DNA from: Mycobacterium sp. GA-0227b
Lineage (GTDB): Bacteria > Actinomycetota > Actinomycetes > Mycobacteriales > Mycobacteriaceae
Length of the DNA stretch: 64,000 nucleotides
Direction: 5' to 3'
Assembly (NCBI RefSeq): GCF_001499855.1
Contig: NZ_LQIK01000012.1
Coordinates: 186,001-250,000, forward strand
Part shown: piece by piece, positions 8,326 through 17,061 of the stretch
Layout of the letters: every line of letters starts with the position of its first letter
How positions within the stretch are numbered: the first letter of the stretch is position 1
Notes under the pieces: model-generated
The model's database searches: none
Told to the model about the DNA's origin: nothing
What the model saw: only the letters and a program-made list of their open reading frames with translations
Made by a program: the position numbers and the translations under genes

Positions 8326-9117
8326 GTGGCTCGAAATACACCGCTGGCGCCGATGATCGGCCCGGACGGCGTCGGCGCCGGCACAGCGGTCCGGTCCCCG
8401 AAGACGGCCGAGCTCGTCGCGGGAACACTGCGCCGGATGGTGGTCGACGGGCAGCTCAAGGACGGCGACTTCCTCCCCAACGAAGCCGAACTGATGGCGC
8501 ACTTCGGGGTGAGCAGGCCGACCTTGCGAGAGGCGGTGCGGGTCCTGGAGTCCGAGCGGCTCGTCGAGGTCCGCCGCGGCTCTCGCACCGGCGCCCGCGT
8601 CCGGGTGCCCGGCCCCGAGATCGTGGCCCGTCCCGCCGGCCTGCTGCTCGAACTGTCCGGCGCGACCATCGCAGACGTGATGACGGCCCGGTCCGGGATC
8701 GAGCCGATGGCGGTGCGGCTGCTGGCGGAATCGGGATCGGCCGAGGCGTTCGACGAGCTCGACAAGATGCTCGAAGAGCATGTGCCCTCCGGCTGGCAGC
8801 ACGACACCCTGGCCGAGACCACCGGCGACTTCCACCTCCGTGTCGTCGAATTGTCGGGCAACGCCACGCTGAGCATCATCGCGGGGATGCTGCAAGAGAT
8901 CACCGTGCGGCACAACGCTTTTCTGTTCAAGGAACGACGCCCCGTCTCCAAAGCCGATTACGACAAGCTGATGCGGTCGTATCGAAAGCTGATGCAGCTG
9001 TTGCGATCCGGAGACGGCGTGGCCGCCGAGGCTCATTGGCGCAAGCATCTGGACACCGCGCGCGATCTGCTCCTGCAGGGACTCGAGGACGTCAAAGTCC
9101 GCGACGTCATGGGCTGA
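8326..9117 (+). CDS. GntR/FadR-family transcriptional regulator (FCD domain)
   Basis: About 263 residues. The N-terminal winged HTH reads LVAGTLRRMVVDGQLKDGDFLPNEAELMAHFGVSRPTLREAVRVLESERLVEVRRG, matching the GntR signature. The rest is an all-helical FCD ligand domain (MTARSGIEPMAVRLLAE, DFHLRVVELSGN, HWRKHLDTARDLLL) with the acidic and His residues that usually bind a metal and carboxylate or acyl-CoA ligand. GTG 8326 is chosen because GGGAG lies five bases upstream; GTGs at 8314 and 8320 and an ATG at 8353 are also in frame. It is divergent from the beta-oxidation operon, which it probably represses. The end overlaps the convergent DUF3556 gene by 11 bases. Confidence 0.85.
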   Translation: MARNTPLAPMIGPDGVGAGTAVRSPKTAELVAGTLRRMVVDGQLKDGDFLPNEAELMAHFGVSRPTLREAVRVLESERLVEVRRGSRTGARVRVPGPEIVARPAGLLLELSGATIADVMTARSGIEPMAVRLLAESGSAEAFDELDKMLEEHVPSGWQHDTLAETTGDFHLRVVELSGNATLSIIAGMLQEITVRHNAFLFKERRPVSKADYDKLMRSYRKLMQLLRSGDGVAAEAHWRKHLDTARDLLLQGLEDVKVRDVMG

Positions 9118-10849
9118 TCGTCGTCTCCCTCTGCCAGGTCACCTGCACCGGCACGGTGTCGTCCCACGGCTGCCGCGTCACCACATCGGCGACCTTGAAG
9201 TAGCCGCGCTCGAATTCGCCGGTGGCGGCGTCGACCAAGCGGTACTGCTGGGTCTGTCGGTGTATCGGTTGCCCGTCGATCAGCACCACCCGTACCTCGC
9301 CGGGTTCGAACTGGCAGCGCTTCTGCAATGCCGCGATCAGCTGTTCGTTGTGCATGTGACCGTCGCCGAAGTTCCACCCGATCGCCGTGCTGCAGATGCG
9401 CTCTCCGTCGGTGAGCACGTAGTCGTCTTCGTTGTGACCCGCCATCGCGCGGTGCGCGAGCGTGAACATCGCGCGGCCGTGAGTGTTGAAGGCGCGGAAC
9501 GCATATCCCATGTACAGGTACATCTGCGCGGTTTCCGGGCTGCCGTAGTACCGCTCCATCTGCGCCTGCGGCATGCTCGCGATCGAGACGACGTTCTGTT
9601 CGATCTTCGCCGAGGCCGACGGTTTGACGCACCACAGCCCGGTGTCCCAGTTGCCCGCGTAATACCGCATGCCGGGCAGGAAGGACACCTTGCGCGGGTA
9701 CAGGTTTCCGATCACCACGGTGCCCGCGACGACGACGAACAACACGATCGGCCACGGACTCTGCAGATCGCCCAGGCCGATGCCGGCGTGCCCGACGAAC
9801 AGCGCCAGCACCGAGAACATCATGAAGACGTTCCACTCCAGCGGCACACCCATCGGGATCGACGACAGGATGCCGAAGTGGAACACCAGCATCACGAACG
9901 CGGCGATGTACGTCGGCCAGCCTCCGTTGGAGAAGAACAGCACGAGCGGGACCAGTCCTTCGATCGCCGTGCTGAAATGCGCCAGCCAACGTGATAACCG
10001 GCCCGGCCGCAGATCGTCCGGAAAGTGTTCGAAGAACTTGCGTTTGATCCACTTGGGCCGGAACACCGGATTGTTGCTCATCATCGTCGAGATGACGAAC
10101 GGGAAGTGCTTGTTGAGCTTCGACGTCGCGGCGCCGAGCCAGATCGTCAGGCACACGAGCTTGGCCGCGATGATGATGTCGGGACCGGCGAACAAGAAGC
10201 ACGCCGCCAGACTCGCGTACACCTCGCCGCGAGCGGCCAGGAAGATCACCTTGTCGCGCAGGGCCAGCACGGCGAGCACTCCGAGGATCGCCCAGATCTG
10301 CCACACGGGAAGCACACCGACCGTCGTTCCGAGTTCGGGGATCGGTCCGGTGCCGTCGGAGAACAGCGCCACGACGAGCAGCACCAGCAGAGCGGCGTAG
10401 AGCAGCGCGTCGAACGGTGTGCGGGTGTCCCCTCTGGTCAGCGGGACGCGGTTCGGCCACGGTGGTAGCCGGATCGTATTCGGCCGCAACCAGTACAGGA
10501 TCGAGCCCATCGGCGGAAAGAACCGGTTGTTGAGCGGCCCGAAGCCGCAGCCGAGGCCGACGACCTCGAACAGGATCGTGTACAGCACGACCTTCTCGAA
10601 CACGATCGGCTCGTCGTACCAGGAGGTGACGTCGGTGAATCCGTCGATCCCGGTGGTGGTGAGCGCGACCAGCCATGCGCCCAGGATGTAGAGCAGAATC
10701 TTGACGACGTAGAACAGGTGTAGGACGACCGGCGTCCCGAACCCCACCTCGGCCCAGTGCCGGGCCATAGGCACGATTTTCTCGGCGCGGGTGCCCTTGC
10801 TCCATTCCTCGAAGTCGACGACGGGCGCTTCCTGCTTCAAGAACCCCAT
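9107..10849 (-). CDS. DUF3556 / HTTM-like transmembrane protein
   Basis: A 580-residue integral membrane protein. The N-terminus (GFLKQEAPVVDFEEWSKGTRAEKIVPMARHWAEVGFGTPVVLHLFYVVK) and the repeated hydrophobic segments match the mycobacterial DUF3556 family, distantly related to HTTM/vitamin-K-carboxylase-like membrane domains. The C-terminal 130 residues are soluble (LAHRAMAGHNEDDYVLTDGERICSTAIGWNFGDGHMHNEQLIAALQKR). A perfect KstR-type box lies 13-26 bases upstream of the ATG, which suggests induction with sterol catabolism. DoxX is encoded just upstream on the same strand. Molecular function unknown. Confidence 0.75.
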   Translation of the reverse strand: MGFLKQEAPVVDFEEWSKGTRAEKIVPMARHWAEVGFGTPVVLHLFYVVKILLYILGAWLVALTTTGIDGFTDVTSWYDEPIVFEKVVLYTILFEVVGLGCGFGPLNNRFFPPMGSILYWLRPNTIRLPPWPNRVPLTRGDTRTPFDALLYAALLVLLVVALFSDGTGPIPELGTTVGVLPVWQIWAILGVLAVLALRDKVIFLAARGEVYASLAACFLFAGPDIIIAAKLVCLTIWLGAATSKLNKHFPFVISTMMSNNPVFRPKWIKRKFFEHFPDDLRPGRLSRWLAHFSTAIEGLVPLVLFFSNGGWPTYIAAFVMLVFHFGILSSIPMGVPLEWNVFMMFSVLALFVGHAGIGLGDLQSPWPIVLFVVVAGTVVIGNLYPRKVSFLPGMRYYAGNWDTGLWCVKPSASAKIEQNVVSIASMPQAQMERYYGSPETAQMYLYMGYAFRAFNTHGRAMFTLAHRAMAGHNEDDYVLTDGERICSTAIGWNFGDGHMHNEQLIAALQKRCQFEPGEVRVVLIDGQPIHRQTQQYRLVDAATGEFERGYFKVADVVTRQPWDDTVPVQVTWQRETTISP

Positions 10850-10861
10850 GGCATCACAGAT

Positions 10862-10875
10862 TAGAACGTGTTCTA
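10862..10875. promoter_or_regulatory. KstR-type operator upstream of the DUF3556 gene
   Basis: TAGAACGTGTTCTA is a perfect 14-bp palindrome matching the KstR consensus TnnAACnnGTTnnA, ending 12 bases before the start codon. KstR is the TetR-family repressor of mycobacterial cholesterol catabolism. The match is direct; regulation is inferred. Confidence 0.75.
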
Positions 10876-10907
10876 GCTAGGCAGGTACCGTTCGGGGTCG
10901 CAGCGGG

Positions 10908-11429
10908 TCAGGCGTCGGTCTTGGCCGGCGGCCGGTAGAAGATCGCCAGCTGTCCGACGCCGCCGAGAAGGCCGAGACCCAGCGAGATGACCAGACCCCA
11001 CCAGCCGTGCAGCAGGTCGTAGAAGCCGGTTTCACTGAACAAGAGATGGTCCAGGCTGATCTTGCCGGCGCCGATCGTGGCGATCCCGACGGCCGCGGCC
11101 GCGAGCACCAGGTTGTACTCCCAACCCTCCTTGACGATGAAGAAGCCGTTGGGCCGGTGCACGGTCCACGCCGCGACGAGCATCAGCGCGACGAAGCCCG
11201 CGGCCGGAATCGGCGTGAGCAGGCCTACTGCGAGACCGATGCCGGCGGCCATCTCCGTCGTCGCGGCGATGCGGGCGTGGAACATGCCGGGCTTCATCCC
11301 CATGCTGTCGAACCAGCCGGCCGTGCCCTTGAGGCCGCCGGGCCCGAAGAACTTGTTGTAGCCGTGGGCGGCCATGGTGAGGCCGAGCACCACCCGCAGA
11401 ATCAGCACTCCGACGTCGTAGGCAGTCAT
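10908..11429 (-). CDS. DoxX family membrane protein
   Basis: A 173-residue protein with four predicted membrane helices and the DoxX hallmark near the start: LILRVVLGLTMAAHGYNKFFGPGGLKGTAGWFDSMGMKPG. Related mycobacterial DoxX proteins act with SodA and SseA in a membrane oxidoreductase complex against oxidative stress, or in thiosulfate/quinone chemistry. The ATG at 11429 (MTAYDVGVL) is chosen since the in-frame extension upstream is not hydrophobic and has no family similarity. It lies 58 bases upstream of the DUF3556 gene on the same strand. Confidence 0.8.
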   Translation of the reverse strand: MTAYDVGVLILRVVLGLTMAAHGYNKFFGPGGLKGTAGWFDSMGMKPGMFHARIAATTEMAAGIGLAVGLLTPIPAAGFVALMLVAAWTVHRPNGFFIVKEGWEYNLVLAAAAVGIATIGAGKISLDHLLFSETGFYDLLHGWWGLVISLGLGLLGGVGQLAIFYRPPAKTDA

Positions 11430-11585
11430 GGCTAAAAAATCTAGGCCATGCGTTAAGTCGCTGCCCAGCCCCGTCGACACTTGAGCCCGACGGGTTATCC
11501 CCAATTGGCAATTCGTCCACAGGCCGGGGTCTGTTCCGGTGGTCGTGGCGTTGCCGCGTCGGTCGGTCTCGGTAACTTCGCTCAT

Positions 11586-11816
11586 ATGTTCGAGCGCCTG
11601 GTCGATGCGGCGGTGACCGCCCGCGATGCCGCCGCGGCGGTGGGCGGGTGGGCGCGGGTGGAGAACGCCGCCTGCGCGCGACGGCTGGTACGCGATCCTG
11701 ACGCGATCGCCAAGATCGACGCCGAGGTCGCCGCCCAGCTCGAGGGGTGGACCACGTTGTCGAAAAACAGAGTCCAGACCTCGGTCGACTACTGCAACAA
11801 ACCTCCACCCTTCTAG
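11586..11816 (+). pseudogene. Truncated DUF222 / 13E12-repeat family remnant
   Basis: 76 codons from ATG 11586. The sequence MFERLVDAAVTARDAAAAVGGWARVENAACARRL, then IAKIDAEVAAQLEGWTTLSKNRVQTSVDY, resembles the N-terminal region of the DUF222-HNH proteins (REP13E12 family) that are several hundred residues long. After VDY the expected W-V-D-R-x-D-P continuation is replaced by CNKPPPF and a stop. This is therefore a 5' stub left by deletion or rearrangement. Its stop abuts the WS/DGAT stop on the other strand. It is probably non-functional. Confidence 0.6.
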
Positions 11817-13081
11817 GCGCGGTCGGCGGGTAACGCCGCATCCAATCTCTCGACGTACGAGTCAATGTCGCCGATTGCGGACTCCGCGGCGTGGACGCTG
11901 ATCGCAATCGTGTCGCCGATGCCGTGGACACCGTGTGTCAAGCCCATCATCGGCGACAGGCTGGGATAACCGGCAGTCATGACCACGGAAGCGTCGCCGA
12001 AGTGAAGATCGGCGGGGCCACGGTTGACGCTCGACACCACGGTGTTGCCGGTGACCGTCGGTGAGCACAGCGTCGGGTCGAAACGCCCGACACCCCAACG
12101 CAGTAGCGGTGCGGGCACCGCCGCGGAGGCCCGCTGGGCTTCGAGCATCGCCGGATGGGCTGCCCGTCGGCGACGCTGCTCGAGATCCTCGGCGATCCGA
12201 GCCATTCGCTCGTCCGTGGACAGGTCTGGATACAGGCCGACGCCGACATTGCCGAAGTGGTTGTGAGACGTCCGCTCACCGGCCTTGGCCATCGGCACCT
12301 CAGCGCGCAATCGCGACGGGTCGTCGCCGAGCTCCCGCAGATGAGCGGCCAGCGCCGTCGACACCGCGGCCAGTACCCTCACGGTCACCGTGGGGCCCGA
12401 CAGCTGCGATCGCTTCCTGAGCACGGTGCGCACGCTACGGAGGCCGCCTGGCTGGGAATTGCTGCGCAACGCTGGGCACGAATCCGCCTGCGGCGCAACC
12501 GATCCAGCGTCGGTATCGCGCAGCAGCTGACGATGCGCGCGGGCAGCGCGATAGCCACGCCACGGCAGCGCCAAGCCCAAGAGCGGTGGCCGTCCGTCGA
12601 GCGTCGCCACCGGCGCCGTCCGCCCGAACAGCCGGGCCGCCAAGGCCGACGACCGGATGCCGTCTCCCAACGCGTGCGCAATTTGTACCACCGCGACCGT
12701 GCCGAGCCCTGCGCCGGGCACACCCTCGACGGATGGAAACACATGCAGTCGCCAAGCCGCGACCCGCGGATCGAGTTGGTCCGAGCTTAATCCCACCACC
12801 GCGGCCAGGCATTCCGGCCAACTGGTGCCGGCAGCGTGCATCACGAACTGGTTCGGCGCGACGTCCGCAGTAATCCACTGCGGATAGGTCAGCGGATTGC
12901 CGTCGCGCACCTTCAGTCGCAACTCCGTGCAACCACGCGCCCGGTCAGCGATTCGGGCCACGGCCTCAGCAAGGTCGGTCACGGTTCCCGCAAAGCCGTA
13001 GAGCAGAAACTGGTCGCTCGGGATCTTCGCCGACATCCAGTACATCTGCGCATCCACCGCAGCCAGTCGACGTGCCGTCAT
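11813..13081 (-). CDS. WS/DGAT-type O-acyltransferase
   Basis: A 422-residue protein of the wax ester synthase / diacylglycerol acyltransferase family, which esterifies fatty alcohols or diacylglycerol with acyl-CoA for storage lipid. The N-terminus RLAAVDAQMYWMSAKIPSDQF follows the family pattern. The catalytic HHxxxDG motif appears as AHALGDG (about residue 135): the second, catalytic His and DG are kept but the first His is Ala. The C-terminal GNTVVSSVNRGPADLHFGDA block and the NxxG-type GNVGVGLYPDLS segment are present. The start MTARRLAAVD (13081) lies five bases after the upstream hydrolase stop, placing it last in the mce operon. Confidence 0.82.
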   Translation of the reverse strand: MTARRLAAVDAQMYWMSAKIPSDQFLLYGFAGTVTDLAEAVARIADRARGCTELRLKVRDGNPLTYPQWITADVAPNQFVMHAAGTSWPECLAAVVGLSSDQLDPRVAAWRLHVFPSVEGVPGAGLGTVAVVQIAHALGDGIRSSALAARLFGRTAPVATLDGRPPLLGLALPWRGYRAARAHRQLLRDTDAGSVAPQADSCPALRSNSQPGGLRSVRTVLRKRSQLSGPTVTVRVLAAVSTALAAHLRELGDDPSRLRAEVPMAKAGERTSHNHFGNVGVGLYPDLSTDERMARIAEDLEQRRRRAAHPAMLEAQRASAAVPAPLLRWGVGRFDPTLCSPTVTGNTVVSSVNRGPADLHFGDASVVMTAGYPSLSPMMGLTHGVHGIGDTIAISVHAAESAIGDIDSYVERLDAALPADRA

Positions 13082-13086
13082 GACTC

Positions 13087-13989
13087 CTAGGTCGGTCCGA
13101 TGAAGTCGATGATGTGTCCGGCCACTGCCTGCGGCTGTTCCAACTGCAGGAAGTGTCCGGCCCGTTCGACGGTCCCCACCCGGCTTCCTTCCGGCAGCAC
13201 CGAGTGCACCCAGCGCACGTAATCGGCTGAGGCGCAACCGTCGTCGAGTCCATGGAGGTACAGCGTCGGCAGCTGGGGCGCGGACAGCCAATGCCGGTGC
13301 AGTTCGGCGTACTGCGCGGGCGGCTTGGTGTTGCGCACGGTGGCACGGTAGTAGCCCAACGCGGCGCGCCAGTTCTCCGGCGCACCGATCGCATCGCGAA
13401 CGTGGGCGACGTCCTCGGCGGCGTCGTATCCCGGGGACCATTGCCGCCACAACCGGGGCACCACCCAGGACGCGGATCGCTCCGGGAGCCCCGGCAACTG
13501 GAAATACATGATGTACCAACTGCGCAGCAGCTGACGCGGCAGTTGGGCGGCCAGTCGCACACCGTCCGGCACCCGGCCCAACGGCCGGAACGCCGCGGCT
13601 AACGGCACCGACATGATCACGGTCCTCGAGAACGGGCTGTCGGGCATCGCGGCGAGTCCCGCACCCGCGATCGCGCCCCAGTCATGTCCGATGAGCACGT
13701 CGCGGCCCGTCGGTCCGGCCGCGTCGAGCACGTGCAGCGCATCGTCCATCAGCGCGCCGACGTGGTAGCTGCCGTCCGACGCGGTCGACGACGGCGCATA
13801 GCCGCGCATGAACGGCGCCACCACCCGCCACCCGGCGCCGGCCAGCAGCGGCGCCACCTTGCGCCAGCCGTGCGCGGTGTCAGGGAAGCCGTGCAGGCAC
13901 AACGCGATCGGTGCGTCCGAGGCGCCCCAGCTCAGCGCGCGAAGCCGCACACCCGGTGCCTCGACGTCGATGAGCTCGGGTTCGGCCAT
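13087..13989 (-). CDS. Alpha/beta hydrolase (epoxide-hydrolase-like)
   Basis: A 300-residue alpha/beta-hydrolase. The oxyanion motif is HGFPDTAHGW (about 32-41), the nucleophile elbow is GHDWGA with Asp as nucleophile, and a C-terminal His sits in GHFLQLEQP. Asp at the elbow is typical of epoxide hydrolases and haloalkane dehalogenases rather than esterases. The gene starts nine bases after the Mce-associated protein and five bases before the WS/DGAT, so it belongs to the mce transcript and may act on an imported lipid. The substrate is unknown. Confidence 0.82.
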   Translation of the reverse strand: MAEPELIDVEAPGVRLRALSWGASDAPIALCLHGFPDTAHGWRKVAPLLAGAGWRVVAPFMRGYAPSSTASDGSYHVGALMDDALHVLDAAGPTGRDVLIGHDWGAIAGAGLAAMPDSPFSRTVIMSVPLAAAFRPLGRVPDGVRLAAQLPRQLLRSWYIMYFQLPGLPERSASWVVPRLWRQWSPGYDAAEDVAHVRDAIGAPENWRAALGYYRATVRNTKPPAQYAELHRHWLSAPQLPTLYLHGLDDGCASADYVRWVHSVLPEGSRVGTVERAGHFLQLEQPQAVAGHIIDFIGPT

Positions 13990-13998
13990 TACGGTTCC

Positions 13999-14793
13999 CT
14001 ATACCGGGTCGAACTTCGAGATGAGCCAGCGACCGTCGACCTTCTCCAACGTCACGCGCACACTCGAGGCGCTGTCGGTGGGAGGATCCTGGCCGACCAC
14101 CACGGTCTGGTTGACGAACACCAACACCACCGCCTCGTTGGGGTCGGCCGACACCGAGGCCGCCGCCGGCACCGACGCCACCGCGGAGATCTGCTTCTGT
14201 TTCGCGCCGGGAATCACCACGTCGTTGATCAGCCCTGTGTAGGACTCTTCGAACTCACCGGTCAGCAGGGCACGCGCGTCGTTGAGTTGCTGTTCGACGG
14301 TGTCCGGCTTGTACGACAGCATCGCGACGGTGCTGTCCTTGGCCACTTGAACCGACTCTTCGCGAACGGTTTCGGCAGTGCGCACCGAGTTGTCCACCCA
14401 CTTCAGATAGCCGGCCGCGCCCGCGAGCAGCAGCGCGATTGCAGGCAACACTCCGAATGCAAAAACGCGCTCCCAGTTGACCTTCCGCTTCGGAGCGGCC
14501 GCCGGGGCGGCGGTTTCGGCCGAGTCGGAATCCGCGACGTCGGGTTCAGCGGCTGATTCGGCACCCTTTTCGGGCGACTCCGTATCGGAAGGATCAGTGT
14601 CGGAAGGCTCAGCGGCGGATTCCGTGGCGGCGGTATCCGTGGTGGCGGGCTCCGCGGGATTCGATTCCTCCACGGCGGCGGACTCGGTCAACTCCACCGC
14701 TTCGGTCTGCTGGTCGGTCGCCGCCTCGACCGAATCGTCAGCGGTGGCGTCGGTGCTCTTGGCGCGCTTGGGCAGCCTGTGTCTACTACTCAC
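13999..14793 (-). CDS. Mce-associated membrane protein (second)
   Basis: 264 residues: an acidic, Ser/Thr/Glu/Ala-rich cytoplasmic N-terminus of about 100 residues, one membrane helix (VFAFGVLPAIALLLAGAAGYLKW), then an NTF2-like periplasmic domain (VQVAKDSTVAMLSYKPDTVEQQLNDARALLTGEF, KVDGRWLISKFDPV). This is the Mam architecture found after mceF in mycobacterial mce operons (OmamA/Rv0175-0178 type), which stabilises Mce complexes. It overlaps the preceding Mam gene by four bases. Confidence 0.85.
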   Translation of the reverse strand: MSSRHRLPKRAKSTDATADDSVEAATDQQTEAVELTESAAVEESNPAEPATTDTAATESAAEPSDTDPSDTESPEKGAESAAEPDVADSDSAETAAPAAAPKRKVNWERVFAFGVLPAIALLLAGAAGYLKWVDNSVRTAETVREESVQVAKDSTVAMLSYKPDTVEQQLNDARALLTGEFEESYTGLINDVVIPGAKQKQISAVASVPAAASVSADPNEAVVLVFVNQTVVVGQDPPTDSASSVRVTLEKVDGRWLISKFDPV

Positions 14794-15461
14794 GGTACGA
14801 ACTCCACATTCGAGACCTTGGCCTCATCGTCGCCGGTCTTCTGCACCGAGATCCTCATCCTCCAAGCTCGCGGCTGCTGCTCGGGCGCCCCGGCGTTCGT
14901 CGTGTTGACGGTGACCGCCACCAGCACCTGCGCCTCGTCGTCGGAGAACGACTCCAGGCCCGCCTCCGAGATCGTGCCCTCCGACTTGGACTTCGCCTGC
15001 TTGACGACCTCGACGAACGGCGCCGCGCGCTGCTGGAAGTCGTCGTAGAACGTCCCGGTCGACGAATCGAGGACCCGCTGCACATCGGCCTCGACGTGCT
15101 CGTGGTTGATCGTCGTCAGGTTCAACGCTCCCTGCCGCCCGACCTGCAGGAAAAGGTTCCGCAGATCCTCGGCTTGCCGCGATTCATATGCCCGGTAACC
15201 AAGCCAACCGGTCAGTCCTCCGAGCGCCAGCACGAGCACGAGGCCCGCGATGGTCGCGAGCCGCACATGCGACATTGGCGGCTTGGTTGCGGCGGGCTCC
15301 GCGGTGTCATCGGCAGCCTCGACGTCGTAATCGTCGACGTCACCGGCGTTATCAGCCGGTTCAGTGACCGATGTGGTGGACTCGTCACCGTCCGCCGCGG
15401 CATCGACATCGGATGTCGATTCGCCCGCTTTCTCTTCGGCGGGAGTTGTCTCGTCTGCCAT
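14790..15461 (-). CDS. Mce-associated membrane protein (first)
   Basis: 223 residues: acidic N-terminus, a membrane helix (LATIAGLVLVLALGGLTGWLGY), and an extracytoplasmic NTF2-like domain (LFLQVGRQGALNLTTINHEHVEADVQRVLDSSTGTFYDDFQQRAAPFVEVVKQAKSKSEGTISEAGL). These features define the Mce-associated (Mam) family. It begins 99 bases after mceF, behind AGAGGAACGTAG, and overlaps the next Mam gene by ATGA. It probably assembles with the MceA-F channel. Confidence 0.85.
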   Translation of the reverse strand: MADETTPAEEKAGESTSDVDAAADGDESTTSVTEPADNAGDVDDYDVEAADDTAEPAATKPPMSHVRLATIAGLVLVLALGGLTGWLGYRAYESRQAEDLRNLFLQVGRQGALNLTTINHEHVEADVQRVLDSSTGTFYDDFQQRAAPFVEVVKQAKSKSEGTISEAGLESFSDDEAQVLVAVTVNTTNAGAPEQQPRAWRMRISVQKTGDDEAKVSNVEFVP

Positions 15462-15560
15462 CTACGTTCCTCTACGGCCCGCGGGCCAGGTCTGGGTCAG
15501 GTACACGTCGGCTCAAGCCAAACCTACGTGCCCGACACCCTATCGTCGGAGAATGTTCGC

Positions 15561-17060
15561 TCAGCCGCCCGGCGGGATGAGCATCGACTGCCACGGCCGC
15601 TCCCCCGACGCGCCGGCCGCCAGATTCGACTGGGTGTACACCTTGCCGTCCGGGCCGACGTATTTGCCGGTCGCCGGGTCGTATTCGGCGGCCGCGACGG
15701 GCAGCGGCGGCGTACCCGGCGGAGGAGGCGTTATCGCAACCGGTACATCGGGCGGCACGTGCGGGATGGGCTGCCCGGACAGGGTGGCGTTCGGATCGCC
15801 CTTCCAGTTGTAGCCGTCGTTGAGCGGCACGTACTGCTCGTCACTCTCGCACTGCTGCCACGTCGGGGCGCGCTTTCCCGGCACGGTGATGCACGGCAGG
15901 TTGCGGGCGCCGCGGACGTTGAACGGCGCGTCCTGCGGCGTCCGGCAGTAGAGATCACCCTCCGGCCGGTCGGGATAGTCCTCGAAGGTCGGCACCCGTT
16001 GCTGCTGCGCGGGCAGGAAACCGGTGGTGCATGGCGGCGGGAGATTCTGCGGTGGCAGCGGTAGCGGCGCAGGGAACGCGGGCAGGATCGCGTTCAGGTT
16101 GAAGATCAGGGCATCGCCTTCGTAGTCCTGCTTGGTGTTGCGCTTGTGCACGCCGACGGCCTGCGTGACCGCGGTGCCCTGCGGCAACAACACCAGCAGC
16201 TGCTCGAGGCTCGGGTGATAGTCGACGGCGACCTCTCCGATGCTGACCAGGTTGGCCAACACGATCGGCAGCGTGGGCTGCAGCCGGTCGAACAGCGCCC
16301 GCACCTCGTCGGCAGCCCCCGGCCCCTTGGCAAGGATCCCCGCCACCGCCGGGTCCTGGCTTTGCAACTGACCGGTGATGCTCGCCAGATTCGCGGCCCA
16401 GGCCTGGATCGAGCCGCCGGTCTCGGTCTGGGTGTCCAGCACCGGCTTGGACTGGTCGATCAGTGTGGTCAGCGGGTCGAGATTCTTGCGGGCGTCGATG
16501 GCCAGCGTGGCGCTGCCGGCGACCAGCCGGCGCAGTTCCGGCCCGAGGCCGCCGACCGCGAGGTAGGCCTCGTCGACGACGGTCTTGAGGTTCTCCTGCG
16601 GGATCGCCTGCAGACCGCGAGCCGTATCGTCCAGCACCGTGTTGATGTCGGTCGGAATCGTCGCGCGCTCCACCGGGATCACGTCGCCGTCCTGCAACTC
16701 CGGGCCTTCGCCGCTGCGCGGAAGCAACTGGACGAACTGCTCGCCGACGGCGGACACACTGTGCACCTCGGCGTCGAGGTCGGCGGGGATCCTGACGTCG
16801 GAGTTCAGCGACAGCACCGCCTTGACTCCGGTGTCGGTCAGCTCGACGCTTTTCACCTCGCCGACCTGCACGCCGCGGTAGGTGACGTTGCCCCTCGGAT
16901 ACAGCCCACCCGTCTCGGGCAACTCGAGGGTCACGCGGTACTGCCCGACGCCGAGCAGGGTCGGCAACCGCATGTACCCGAAGACCATGACCACGAGCGC
17001 GGTGATCGCGATGACGGAGAAGATCGCCATCTGAATGAGGATTTGCCGTGTCATTCGCAT
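15561..17060 (-). CDS. mceF: MCE family protein MceF
   Basis: A 499-residue substrate-binding/channel subunit of an Mce lipid importer. An N-terminal membrane helix (ILIQMAIFSVIAITALVVMVFGYMRLP) is followed by the MCE domain (YRVTLELPETGGLYPRGNVTYRGVQVGEVKSVELT, about 40-115), a long helical region, and a proline-rich C-terminal tail (about 330-499) with several cysteines and YDPATGKYVGPDGKVY. It starts one base after the mceE stop and closes the six-gene mceA-F set. Confidence 0.9.
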   Translation of the reverse strand: MRMTRQILIQMAIFSVIAITALVVMVFGYMRLPTLLGVGQYRVTLELPETGGLYPRGNVTYRGVQVGEVKSVELTDTGVKAVLSLNSDVRIPADLDAEVHSVSAVGEQFVQLLPRSGEGPELQDGDVIPVERATIPTDINTVLDDTARGLQAIPQENLKTVVDEAYLAVGGLGPELRRLVAGSATLAIDARKNLDPLTTLIDQSKPVLDTQTETGGSIQAWAANLASITGQLQSQDPAVAGILAKGPGAADEVRALFDRLQPTLPIVLANLVSIGEVAVDYHPSLEQLLVLLPQGTAVTQAVGVHKRNTKQDYEGDALIFNLNAILPAFPAPLPLPPQNLPPPCTTGFLPAQQQRVPTFEDYPDRPEGDLYCRTPQDAPFNVRGARNLPCITVPGKRAPTWQQCESDEQYVPLNDGYNWKGDPNATLSGQPIPHVPPDVPVAITPPPPGTPPLPVAAAEYDPATGKYVGPDGKVYTQSNLAAGASGERPWQSMLIPPGG

Positions 17061-17061
17061 G

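Noticed and set aside
11488..11530. DnaA-box-like words (TTATCCCCA, TCGTCCACA) upstream of the DUF222 remnant
   Set aside because: Each has one mismatch and there is no cluster or AT-rich unwinding region. The context does not suggest an origin.
13082..13519. N-terminal extension of the WS/DGAT
   Set aside because: The extra 146 codons are antisense-frame sequence of the hydrolase gene, rich in Arg, with no similarity to the family.
15476..15487. Perfect 12-bp palindrome GGCCCGCGGGCC between mceF and the first Mam gene
   Set aside because: All-GC palindromes of this size are expected by chance in such DNA, and the position inside an operon gives no added support.
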